From an uncultured Bacteroidia bacterium (GTDB lineage: Bacteria; Bacteroidota; Bacteroidia; Bacteroidales; Prolixibacteraceae): DNA of 33,962 nt. Within the stretch, counting starts at the first letter, position 1. The number at the start of each line of letters is the position of its first letter. Made by a program: the position numbers and the translations under genes. Below, piece by piece: positions 7,852-15,884 of the stretch. Under the pieces are notes generated by a model, which was not told the origin of the DNA, made no database searches, and saw nothing but the letters and a program-made list of their open reading frames with translations. The stretch lies in assembly GCA_903902325.1 (NCBI GenBank), contig CAIUUO010000253.1:1-33962 (forward strand), given 5' to 3'.

Positions 7852-9102
7852 ATGATTCAATTCGATAAAATAAAACTGGCAAACGGACTAACTGTCATTG
7901 TCCACACCGACCAGAGCACCCCTTTTGTGGCTGTCAATGTCTGCTACAACGTAGGATCGAAGCATGAAGATCCCGACAAGACCGGTTTTGCGCATCTCTT
8001 TGAGCACCTGACTTTCGGAGGATCCCTTCACGTGACCGATTTTGACATGGCCGTCCAGCGGGCAGGCGGCGCGAATAACGCTTTTACTTCCAACGACCTG
8101 ACCAATTATTACATCACGCTGCCTGCCAACAACATAGAAACTGCGATGTGGCTCGAATCAGACAGGATGCTTGGTCCGAAATTTTCGAAGAAAGGGCTGG
8201 ATGTTCAGAAAAAAGTGGTCATCGAAGAATTCAGACAACGCAACCTGAACAAACCCTATGGGGATGTGTGGCATATCCTTCGCGATCTGGCCTACAAGGT
8301 ACACCCTTATCGCTGGCCCACCATCGGTCTGGTTCCCGAACACATCGAGTCAGCCACACTGAAGGATGTTAAGGACTTTTTCTTCCATCATTACGCGCCG
8401 AATAATGCAGTGCTTGTTATCAGCGGCAACATTACAACGTCCGAAGCATTCAAACTGGCCGAAAAATGGTTCGCCGACATCCCTTATCGGGAGATCGATC
8501 CCTATACCGGAAAGCCGGAACCACGACAGGAATCAGACCGTGAAATCACCGTGAACAGGGATGTTCCGATCGATACATTCTACGTGGCCTGGCACATGGG
8601 TGCGAGGAATGAAAAGGAATTCTACATCCTTGATCTGTTATCTGATATCCTCTCCAACGGCAGTTCATCCAGGTTTGAAGTCAGGCTGGTAAAGGAGCAG
8701 AAGCTTTTCACGGAGGCAGATGCATACCTCTCGGGGGAGAATGAACCCGGACTCTTTATCGCAACAGGCAAGGCTTCTCATGGTGTGGACATTCACCTGG
8801 CGAGGGAAAAAATGCTTGAAGAGATCATGATGACCGTCGAAACACCCATAACGGCCTACGAGCTTGAGAAAGTAAAAAACAGGGTCGAAGCGGACCTGTT
8901 GCTCAACGAGATCGGGTACCTCGAAAAAGCGATTCAACTGGCTTCCTTCGAAATCATGGGGGATGCCTCGGAGATTAATCGTCAGGGTGAGAAATACAGG
9001 GATATCACCGCTGCTGATCTCCTGGCTACTGCGGGAAAGCTTTTCCGGAAAGGAAATCGCAACACCCTCAACTACTTATCCCTACAAAACCCAGGCAAAT
9101 GA
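7852..9102 (+). CDS. M16-family zinc metallopeptidase, catalytic subunit
   Basis: 416 residues. The start is placed at ATG 7852 because the promoter element at 7784-7791 overlaps the longer frame (TTG 7789) and because MIQFDKIKLANGL is the usual beginning of the family. The inverted zinc motif HxxEH is His48-Leu-Phe-Glu51-His52 (FAHLFEHLTF), and a distal Glu in KKVVIEEFRQRN (about residue 129) can be the third ligand. Both M16 halves (peptidase-like N- and C-terminal domains) are present. No signal peptide is visible in the annotated protein, so it is likely cytoplasmic. Its stop overlaps the start of the next gene by 4 nt (ATGA), which indicates tight coupling with the inactive partner. In such pairs the catalytic and non-catalytic subunits form a heterodimer that degrades peptides; substrate unknown. 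Confidence 0.92.
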   Translation: MIQFDKIKLANGLTVIVHTDQSTPFVAVNVCYNVGSKHEDPDKTGFAHLFEHLTFGGSLHVTDFDMAVQRAGGANNAFTSNDLTNYYITLPANNIETAMWLESDRMLGPKFSKKGLDVQKKVVIEEFRQRNLNKPYGDVWHILRDLAYKVHPYRWPTIGLVPEHIESATLKDVKDFFFHHYAPNNAVLVISGNITTSEAFKLAEKWFADIPYREIDPYTGKPEPRQESDREITVNRDVPIDTFYVAWHMGARNEKEFYILDLLSDILSNGSSSRFEVRLVKEQKLFTEADAYLSGENEPGLFIATGKASHGVDIHLAREKMLEEIMMTVETPITAYELEKVKNRVEADLLLNEIGYLEKAIQLASFEIMGDASEINRQGEKYRDITAADLLATAGKLFRKGNRNTLNYLSLQNPGK

Positions 9103-10379
9103 GTTCATTCAGAAAAATAGCCCCACCGGTTCATTCCGTGGAAAAGATTGATTTTATAGAACCTATACACCAGTTGCTGCCGGGTGGTACCTCATTTTTC
9201 ACCCTTTACGGCGGAACACAGGAGGTGGTCAAACTTGATTTCAGTTTCAAGGCCGGGAACTGGTATGAGCAATCAAAACTGGAAAGCATCATGGCTGCCT
9301 CGATGATCGCGGAAGGCACTTCGGGAAAATCGGCGCGGGAGATTGCCGACCGCATTGATTTCTATGGCGCCCAGTTGAGCACCGTACCCTATTACGACAA
9401 CAACTATGTATCATTACTGGCTTTGAAGAAACACCTGCCCCATCTGCTTCCCCTGCTGGCCGAAATTATGCAGGACGCTTCTTTCCCAGAAAATGAATTT
9501 GAGATAGCCAGACAAAAACGTAAGCAACGTGCCCTTGTGGACGCGGAGAAAGTCGGGCTTGTCGCCCAGCGAAATTTCATGCGGAACCTGATGGGAGAAG
9601 GTCATCCCTATGCCCCGGTTGCTTCACCCGACGCCTACGACGAGGTGACCCTTGAAGGGGCTAAAAGTCACTATATCAGACACTATTGCTCAGCCAATGC
9701 CACCCTTTTCGCTTCCGGAGACGTGGATGGTGATGTCCAAAAATTAATCGTGCAGAATTTCGGAACGAATTGGGGAACTCCTTATCCCTTTAAAAAAGAC
9801 CAGATTCAAGTTGCGAGCTCCGCTGAAAAAAATATCTTCATTGAGCGGGACAATGCCAACCAGAATGCGGTGACGATTGGGAAAAGGGTTCCTACGCAGC
9901 ACCACCCCGACTCGGCCGGACTGAAACTGCTTACCACAATCTTCGGGGGCTACTTCGGCTCACGGCTGATGAGTAACCTGCGGGAAGAGAAAGGACTCAC
10001 CTATGGTATACATGCATCGGTGGTTTCTTTTGTGCGAGATGCTATTTTCATGATCCATGCGGAGGTGACAGCGGAAAAAACGGAAGAGGCAATCCGTGAG
10101 ATTTTCTTTGAAATGAAGCGCCTGCAGGAGGAACTCGTTCCCGAATCAGAACTCGAACCCTTGCGCAGTTTCCTGCTGGGAAGAATGCTGGAAGATTTCG
10201 ACGGACCATTTGCGCGTTCCCAGAGTTTCTCTTCCCTTTACGAAGCAGACTTGGAGGTTGGTTATTTCGACAAAATCATCCATACCATCAAAACCACCAC
10301 CCCCGAGCAAATCCGCGAACTAGCGCGCACCTATTTTGATCCGGAGAGCATGTATATGGTAGCTGCCGGAAAGAAATAA
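9099..10379 (+). CDS. M16-family protein, non-catalytic subunit
   Basis: 426 residues, same fold as its upstream neighbour but without HxxEH: the matching region reads SIMAASMIAEGTSGKSA. It keeps the C-terminal signature of M16 partner subunits, GSRLMSNLREEKGLTYGIHAS, whose Arg/Tyr pair helps to bind substrate in two-subunit M16 proteases. It starts inside the stop codon of the catalytic gene (ATGA overlap at 9099-9102), so a fixed 1:1 ratio is likely. No signal peptide. Intact. The gene ends in TAA directly joined to the repeat element that separates it from the convergent radical SAM gene. Confidence 0.92.
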   Translation: MSSFRKIAPPVHSVEKIDFIEPIHQLLPGGTSFFTLYGGTQEVVKLDFSFKAGNWYEQSKLESIMAASMIAEGTSGKSAREIADRIDFYGAQLSTVPYYDNNYVSLLALKKHLPHLLPLLAEIMQDASFPENEFEIARQKRKQRALVDAEKVGLVAQRNFMRNLMGEGHPYAPVASPDAYDEVTLEGAKSHYIRHYCSANATLFASGDVDGDVQKLIVQNFGTNWGTPYPFKKDQIQVASSAEKNIFIERDNANQNAVTIGKRVPTQHHPDSAGLKLLTTIFGGYFGSRLMSNLREEKGLTYGIHASVVSFVRDAIFMIHAEVTAEKTEEAIREIFFEMKRLQEELVPESELEPLRSFLLGRMLEDFDGPFARSQSFSSLYEADLEVGYFDKIIHTIKTTTPEQIRELARTYFDPESMYMVAAGKK

Positions 10380-10677
10380 TGTGACGATTCGACAATTCGA
10401 TAATTCGACAATTCGACAATTGGGAGTTGTCCGGAAAGTGAATTTTGAGTTTTGACATTGCTCAATACTATAATATTTGTCGTCTCAAACTGACCGTAAT
10501 TATCGAATTGTCGATTAATACGAATCTCCCCTTCGACTTCGCTCAGGGACCAATGATATATTTCATCAAACTCAGGAAGTCACTTCGACTCCGCTCAGTG
10601 ACCCGGTAAATTTTCTCACTTTCTCTTCTTAACAGTTCCCCATTGTCGAATTGCCGAATCGTCGAATTATCACATTA
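10378..10677. repeat. Inverted AATTCGAC arrays filling a convergent junction
   Basis: The left arm (10378-10424) has copies of CGACAATT/CGATAATT at period 8; the right arm (10643-10677) has the same units inverted. Both outer edges read AATGTGA(C/T)(A/G)ATTCGAC and fall on the stop codons of the two convergent genes. A further copy of the unit is at 10503-10515. Inside lie two CTTCGACTYCGCTCAG repeats (10528-10548 and 10581-10602). No gene is inside. Confidence 0.85.
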
Positions 10678-11611
10678 ACCTCCCTTGCCAGCTATCCTCC
10701 TCTTTCAGAAGTTTATCAACTTTGGCGACAAATTCGTAGTTTTTCATGCCCCAGTTGGGGGCGATGACCATGCTGGCGGGAGCAGAACTGACAAAACGCT
10801 GGACAATGATATCCGGCGAAAGATGCTCCAGAAACCTTACGACCAGGCTGGCATACTGGTCCACTTCAAAAAGGTTGAAATTTTCAGGATGATCCCGGTA
10901 TTCCAATGCCATCCTTGTTCCCTTGTGAATCTGCAACTGATGGAGTTTGACACTATGAACGGGCAACCCGGAGAGTGTTTCGGCAAACGAAATAAAATCC
11001 GCATCACTTTCTCCAGGCAGTCCCAGGATCAAATGTGTACAATTGTCGATCTTCCTTTCCGCAATTTTCCGAATGGCAGCCATTGATTCCGCGACTGAAT
11101 GCCCCCTGTTGATTTTTTGCAGTGTTTCATCCCTGAAGCTTTCGATCCCGAGTTCAATGGCAACATAGCACCTTTCTGAAAATTCCTCCAGCAATTCGAG
11201 TATTTCATCACTCAGACAGTCGGGGCGGGTAGCTATCACCAGTCCGATGACCTCCGGGTGTCGAAGCGCTTCTTCATACGACTGGCGCAGTATTTCGACA
11301 GGAGCAAAGGTATTGCTGAAAGCCTGGAAATAGGCCAGGTAGCGCATAGTAGCATATTTGGATGAAAAGAACCTTATCCCTGTGAGTATCTGGCCTGTAA
11401 TGTTCTCCTCAATGCGGCAATAATCGGGATTGAAACTCCTGTTGTTGCAGTAGGTGCAACCACCCACTCCTTTTGACCCATCCCTGTTAGGACAAGAAAA
11501 TCCGGCATCAATGGAAATTTTCTGGACTTTGCCTTCAAACTTACTCCTGAACCAGGCCGAATAGTCGTTGTATCTTTTGTCGCTTCCCCAGGGGAACTCC
11601 CTTATTTCCAT
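10670..11611 (-). CDS. TIGR01212-family (YhcC-like) radical SAM protein
   Basis: 313 residues. The cluster cysteines are Cys40, Cys52 and Cys55 in FSCPNRDGSKGVGGCTYC, the spacing typical of TIGR01212/YhcC proteins rather than the classical CxxxCxxC. Further radical SAM marks are the GLVIATRPDCLSDEI segment, the glutamate in VAIELGIESF and the HLILGLPGES segment. It should bind a [4Fe-4S] cluster and SAM in the cytoplasm; substrate is unknown, although the family is related to Elp3-like enzymes and is sometimes linked to RNA modification. Length is usual for the family. The last codons, ATG TGA, belong to the edge of the downstream repeat element. Transcription probably starts from the element at 11629-11636. 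Confidence 0.92.
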   Translation of the reverse strand: MEIREFPWGSDKRYNDYSAWFRSKFEGKVQKISIDAGFSCPNRDGSKGVGGCTYCNNRSFNPDYCRIEENITGQILTGIRFFSSKYATMRYLAYFQAFSNTFAPVEILRQSYEEALRHPEVIGLVIATRPDCLSDEILELLEEFSERCYVAIELGIESFRDETLQKINRGHSVAESMAAIRKIAERKIDNCTHLILGLPGESDADFISFAETLSGLPVHSVKLHQLQIHKGTRMALEYRDHPENFNLFEVDQYASLVVRFLEHLSPDIIVQRFVSSAPASMVIAPNWGMKNYEFVAKVDKLLKEEDSWQGRLM

Positions 11612-11628
11612 GATCTTTAATTTGAGTA

Positions 11629-11636
11629 CAAAAGTA
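11629..11636 (-). promoter_or_regulatory. -7 promoter element of the radical SAM gene
   Basis: Minus-strand TACTTTTG matches TAnnTTTG and ends 17 nt before the start codon at 11611, giving a very short leader. Confidence 0.5.
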
Positions 11637-11649
11637 ACAGAAGCAAGGA

Positions 11650-11795
11650 TGAAAATTACAAATTAAAAATTACAGATTAATTTAACCACAAAGGCCTCGG
11701 AAAACACGAAGGAACACAAAGGTCTAAATCCAAGAAATAAACATCTTTTTTACTTAGAGTCCTTCGTGCATTACTTAGTGTCCTTTGTGGTAAAT
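11650..11795. repeat. Inverted pair of CACAAAGG-type repeats plus AAATTAC array
   Basis: Positions 11650-11681 are an AAATTAC-like array. Positions 11684-11725 (ACCACAAAGG, CACGAAGG, ACACAAAGG) are inverted at 11754-11793 (CCTTCGTG, CCTTTGTGGT). The arms flank about 30 nt and can form one long stem. This divergent spacer (11612-11920) has no gene besides the promoters. Confidence 0.75.
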
Positions 11796-11865
11796 TCATG
11801 CATGAAACAGCAAATTTTAATGAACAACCGAATGTGTATAAATATTACCGGGATTGAACCCAAAA

Positions 11866-11873
11866 TATTTTTG
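11866..11873 (+). promoter_or_regulatory. -7 promoter element of the DUF4301 gene
   Basis: TATTTTTG matches TAnnTTTG and lies about 50 nt before ATG 11921. No clear -33 element. Confidence 0.45.
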
Positions 11874-11920
11874 TAATGATATTCATTTCCCTATATTCAG
11901 CCTGAAGAAAACCGCATACT

Positions 11921-13465
11921 ATGTTTACAGCCAAGGACCAGCAACAGATCACTGAAAGAGGCGGGAACCTGCCGGAAATCCTCTGCCAGATCTCCCACTT
12001 CAAAAAGGGATTTCCCTACCTGAACATCGTTTCTGCGGCAGGTATCGGCCATGGGATTACCCGTTTGACTGAAAAAGAATCGGCCGGAATGGTATCCTAT
12101 TATGAAAGCTGTCTCGGAAAAGGAGTCACTCCTGTCAAGTTTATCCCGGCATCGGGAGCCGCAAGCAGGATGTTCCAGTCGTTGTTTTCCTTCCAGGAGC
12201 AGGCACTGACCGACGATGAAGCTGAACTTTTGCTTGCCCAGGAACAACAACACAGCGTCAGGAAATTTTTCGATCAATTGTTCAAATTCGCTTTCTATCC
12301 GGAGATATGCGATAAACTTGGCTCATTGAATGATACCGCAGGGAAAATGAGATATGTTGAAATCTTGCGTGCTCTGCTTTCCCAGGAAGGGTTGAATTAC
12401 GGTTTCCTCCCCAAGGGCTTACTCGATTTCCACATGTATGCAGGAGTCAGCAGAACCCCCGCGGAAGAACACTTGGTAGAAGGGGCATTGTATGGAACGG
12501 ATTCTGCCGGGCTTGTACGTATCCATTTTACCGTATCACCCGAACATCTTTCGCTGTTCAGGAGAAGATGTGAATCGGCGGCAGCAGAACTGGAGAAAAG
12601 GTATGAAGTGAAATATGAAATAACCTTCTCAGAACAAAAACCTTCCACCGATACTATCGCGGTAGATGAAAAGAATGAACCTTTCCGGACCACGGAAGGA
12701 AAATTGTTTTTTAGACCGGGCGGCCACGGGGCGCTTCTTGAAAATCTCAATGATCTTCATGCAGATCTGATATTCGTAAAAAACATCGACAATGTGGTTC
12801 CTGACCGTCTCAAGGATGAGACCATTTTGTACAAAAAAGCAATCGCCGGATGGCTACTTGAAAACCAGAAAAAGGTTTTTGAATATTTGCAACAACTAGA
12901 CCATCCGGATAGCCTGAGTGATGTTAGTATAGAAGAAATGCTTCAATACCTTGAAAAAGAATTGTGTACACTGCCTTCCCGGAATTCATATCCTGCAGAT
13001 AAATCATCAAGGATCAAATATCTCCAATCAAAATTGAACAGGCCGATCAGGGTATGCGGAATGGTGAAGAATGAAGGTGAACCGGGAGGAGGTCCATTTT
13101 GGGCTTTACAACCAGATGGCACCACTACGCTACAGGTGGTTGAGAGCAGCCAGATTGACATGAAGAATCCTGCGCAAGTTGCCATTGCAGCCAGGGCATC
13201 GCACTTCAATCCGGTCGATCTTGTTTGCGGTGTCAGAAATTACAAGGGAGAAAAATTCAACCTTCCGGATTTCAGGGATCCTGAGACAGGCTTTATCTCG
13301 TCGAAATCGAAGGATGGAAAACCACTGAAAGCACAAGAGCTACCGGGTCTCTGGAATGGCGCCATGTCTGACTGGATCACTTTCTTTGTGGAGGTTCCTG
13401 TTATCACGTTTAATCCTGTTAAGACAGTAAATGACCTGCTGAGGGCGGAACATCAGCCGCTTTAA
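11921..13465 (+). CDS. DUF4301 family protein, nucleotidyltransferase-like
   Basis: 514 residues, cytoplasmic (no signal peptide or membrane segment). Recognised as DUF4301, a family frequent in Bacteroidota. Three stretches resemble sites of UDP-sugar pyrophosphorylases: VKFIPASGAASRMFQ at 72-86 (a glycine-rich, Arg-containing loop), FRPGGHGALLENLND at 264-278 and FVKNIDNVVPD at 285-295 (compare PPGHG and VxNxDN in the UDPGP family). LPKGLLDFH at 163-171 could supply a further Lys. From this I infer a nucleotidyltransferase fold, possibly sugar-nucleotide linked; the reaction is unknown. The C-terminal third (375-500) carries conserved-looking GGGPFW and ASHFNPVDLVC. It probably has its own promoter (11866). 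The next gene begins 42 nt downstream, also with its own -7 box. Confidence 0.85.
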   Translation: MFTAKDQQQITERGGNLPEILCQISHFKKGFPYLNIVSAAGIGHGITRLTEKESAGMVSYYESCLGKGVTPVKFIPASGAASRMFQSLFSFQEQALTDDEAELLLAQEQQHSVRKFFDQLFKFAFYPEICDKLGSLNDTAGKMRYVEILRALLSQEGLNYGFLPKGLLDFHMYAGVSRTPAEEHLVEGALYGTDSAGLVRIHFTVSPEHLSLFRRRCESAAAELEKRYEVKYEITFSEQKPSTDTIAVDEKNEPFRTTEGKLFFRPGGHGALLENLNDLHADLIFVKNIDNVVPDRLKDETILYKKAIAGWLLENQKKVFEYLQQLDHPDSLSDVSIEEMLQYLEKELCTLPSRNSYPADKSSRIKYLQSKLNRPIRVCGMVKNEGEPGGGPFWALQPDGTTTLQVVESSQIDMKNPAQVAIAARASHFNPVDLVCGVRNYKGEKFNLPDFRDPETGFISSKSKDGKPLKAQELPGLWNGAMSDWITFFVEVPVITFNPVKTVNDLLRAEHQPL

Positions 13466-13477
13466 GCCAATTTTGAT

Positions 13478-13485
13478 TACCTTTG
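13478..13485 (+). promoter_or_regulatory. -7 promoter element of the TPR gene
   Basis: TACCTTTG matches TAnnTTTG, 22 nt before ATG 13508 and just after the DUF4301 stop. Confidence 0.5.
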
Positions 13486-13507
13486 TACCGATTTTAAGTC
13501 ACTTGAT

Positions 13508-14935
13508 ATGATGTGGGAAGAGTCCAGGGATAATTTTGAAAGCAAGGAATTTGCCGGTGTACTGAAGCGTTACAAACAGATGCTGACGGAACAGCGTACG
13601 GAGTTCTTCGACGTGGCAGACTTCGAATTCATTGCGGATCAATATATCGACAAGAGTCAGTTTTCCAATGCGTTACAGGCATGCGAGATCGCCCTGAGGC
13701 AGCATCCCAATTCCATTATCGTCAAAATTAAAAAGGCGCAGATATACCTTTCTCAGCTAAAACTTCAGAAGGCGATCCACCTGCTGAAACAGCTTGAAGA
13801 GATCGAAAATACCAACCCGGATGTGATGATGATGCTGGGCACCTGCCATAACATGAAAGGCGAATACCACCGGGCCAATGAGTATTTCAAGAAAGCTGAA
13901 TTGTATGCTTTCGAAGACCGGGATGAACTTCTCTACAATATTGGCATATCTTTCATTCAGACAGGCGCTTACGAGGAAGCTCTGATCTACCTTCAAAAAG
14001 CGCTGGCGGAAAATCCGGATCATGAACCCGTCTTATACGACATAGCCTTTTGCTATGAAAAAGTAGGGGATGATCCGCATGCCATCGAATATTACAACAA
14101 ATACCTCGATATTGATGCTTTCTCCGAATCAGCCTGGTACAATCTGGGAATTATTTACAACCGGCAGGAAGATTATGCAAGGGCCATTGATGCCTACGAC
14201 TTTGCCCTGGCTATAGATGCAAACTATTCAGCAGCAATCTTCAACAAGGCCAATGCCCTTTCTGCCATCGAACGTTTCCCCGAATCAGTAGCCGCTTATC
14301 ATGATTACCTGAGAATTGATCCCGATTCGGTAGATGCCCATCTTTACCTGGCGGATTGCTTCTTCCAGATGGATGATTACGGAAATGCCGAACTTTTCTA
14401 TGACAAAACCATCCGAATGGAGCCAAACTGTTCAGATGGATGGTTTGGCGCAGGACTTGTGATGCTGATCAACGATCGGGCGATTGACGCTTTGCCACTT
14501 CTGGTTAAATCTCTGGATATCAATCCGGATTGTGCGGAATGCTTGAACGCACTGGGGAAGGCTCATGCTGCACTTGGAAGTTTCAGGGAGGCTAAGACTG
14601 CCTACCAGAAAGCGCTCGAACTGGACAATGAAATTGCAGAATATTGGCTCTCCTATGCGGATTTGATGTTCAATCAAGATCTTTTTGAGGAGGCAATAAA
14701 AATACTGGAAGAGGCTGAAAATTCTGAAGCCTACTGCGCTGCCATTTTATACAGGCAAGCCGGATTCTACATCTTTATGGACAACTTTGATGCAGCGAGG
14801 GAAAAACTCGAATGTGCCTTGACTGAAGATTTTGGCGCCCATATTGATTTTCTGGAAAATTTCCCCACTTTCCTGCTGATGGACTGGGTGACAGAGCTGA
14901 TTCAGAAGTACAATATCCCCGGAGAGGAGAGTTAA
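13508..14935 (+). CDS. Tetratricopeptide-repeat protein
   Basis: 475 residues made almost wholly of TPR units; about eleven can be counted, for example AWYNLGIIYNRQEDYARAID and CLNALGKAHAALGSFREAKT, with the typical W/L/G/Y/A/F/A/P spacing and DP or NP at unit ends. No signal peptide, membrane segment or catalytic domain, so it is a cytoplasmic scaffold; partners unknown. The N-terminal 40 residues are acidic and lack a repeat. It lies 5 nt before aroE and is probably cotranscribed with it, but a functional link to shikimate synthesis is not evident; this arrangement is common in Bacteroidota. Its own -7 box sits at 13478. Confidence 0.9.
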   Translation: MMWEESRDNFESKEFAGVLKRYKQMLTEQRTEFFDVADFEFIADQYIDKSQFSNALQACEIALRQHPNSIIVKIKKAQIYLSQLKLQKAIHLLKQLEEIENTNPDVMMMLGTCHNMKGEYHRANEYFKKAELYAFEDRDELLYNIGISFIQTGAYEEALIYLQKALAENPDHEPVLYDIAFCYEKVGDDPHAIEYYNKYLDIDAFSESAWYNLGIIYNRQEDYARAIDAYDFALAIDANYSAAIFNKANALSAIERFPESVAAYHDYLRIDPDSVDAHLYLADCFFQMDDYGNAELFYDKTIRMEPNCSDGWFGAGLVMLINDRAIDALPLLVKSLDINPDCAECLNALGKAHAALGSFREAKTAYQKALELDNEIAEYWLSYADLMFNQDLFEEAIKILEEAENSEAYCAAILYRQAGFYIFMDNFDAAREKLECALTEDFGAHIDFLENFPTFLLMDWVTELIQKYNIPGEES

Positions 14936-14940
14936 ATCTC

Positions 14941-15684
14941 ATGCAAACCTACGGTCTGATCGGTTACCCCTTGTCCCACTCCTTTTCGAAGCGGTTTTTC
15001 ACTGCTTATTTTGAGCAGGAATCGATAGATGCGGAATACCTTAATTTTGAAATCAGCAATATTTCATTGCTTCCTGGCGTAATCAGGGAACATCCCGGAC
15101 TCATTGGCTTCAATGTTACCATACCCTACAAGGAGGCGATCATTCCCTTTCTGGATAGTTGCGATCCAAACGCCGCTGCCATCAGGGCTGTCAATACCGT
15201 TAAAATCGAAAGGACGAGAGGTGAGACAAAGCTAAAGGGATTCAATACCGACCTCATCGGATTCAGAAACTCCATTACTCCGCTATTGAAACCGCATCAC
15301 AAGAAAGCCTTGGTTCTTGGAACTGGAGGCGCTTCCAAGGCCGTCATGACCACATTGGCAGGCCTTTCCATTCAGGCACAATTGGTTTCAAGGGAAATCC
15401 GGAAAGACGGTACTATCACTTATGCACAGCTTACCGAACAAATGCTGGAGGAATATACGGTGATTGTGAATACCACTCCCCTCGGTACTTTCCCTAAAAC
15501 AGAAGAATTTCCGGAAATCCTCTATGAATATCTAAGTGAAAGGCATATATTGTACGACTTGGTTTACAATCCTGCCGTTTCGCAGTTTCTTCAGAAAGGT
15601 GCTGATCATGGTACGACCATCAAAAACGGTTTGGAAATGCTGGAGTTGCAGGCCCTTGCCGCCTGGGAAATCTGGAAAGGATAA
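14941..15684 (+). CDS. aroE: Shikimate dehydrogenase
   Basis: 247 residues, slightly short for AroE but with all key parts. It reduces 3-dehydroshikimate to shikimate with NADPH in chorismate and aromatic amino acid synthesis. The substrate loop is YPLSHSFSKRFF (9-20), the catalytic Lys64 sits in NVTIPYKEAI, and Asp104 in GFNTDLIGF completes the catalytic pair. The nucleotide-binding loop is VLGTGGASKAV (115-125) and the NTTPLGTFP motif follows at 167-175. The C-terminus, GLEMLELQALAAWEIW, holds the usual substrate-binding Gln. It directly follows the TPR gene. The stop codon lies in GGATAAA, just before the inverted AATTCGAC arrays. Confidence 0.97.
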   Translation: MQTYGLIGYPLSHSFSKRFFTAYFEQESIDAEYLNFEISNISLLPGVIREHPGLIGFNVTIPYKEAIIPFLDSCDPNAAAIRAVNTVKIERTRGETKLKGFNTDLIGFRNSITPLLKPHHKKALVLGTGGASKAVMTTLAGLSIQAQLVSREIRKDGTITYAQLTEQMLEEYTVIVNTTPLGTFPKTEEFPEILYEYLSERHILYDLVYNPAVSQFLQKGADHGTTIKNGLEMLELQALAAWEIWKG

Positions 15685-15689
15685 ATTTG

Positions 15690-15884
15690 CTAATTCGGCA
15701 ATTCGACAATTCGACGATTGGAAGTTTTTTGATCCCTGAATTAAATGGATGTATACTGACGGCATTGAGAGGAAATTGAACGAACAATATTTTTACTCTG
15801 AGGAGGTTACCGAATTCTATTCATATTACCCGGCTCAAGCCTACCGTTATTGTCGAATTGCCGAATAGTCGAATTGTCACATTT
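15690..15884. repeat. Second pair of inverted AATTCGAC arrays at a convergent junction
   Basis: Left arm 15690-15720 (AATTCGGC, AATTCGAC, AATTCGAC, GATT) and right arm 15849-15884, inverted. The right edge reads AATGTGACAATTCGAC and contains the truA stop codon. The roughly 130 nt between the arms show no similarity to those of the element at 10378-10677, so the interior is not a conserved mobile sequence. Confidence 0.85.

Noticed and set aside
10378-10677. Insertion sequence or miniature transposon
   Set aside because: Inverted ends are present but there is no transposase, no target-site duplication that I can see, and the interior is unrelated to that of the second copy.
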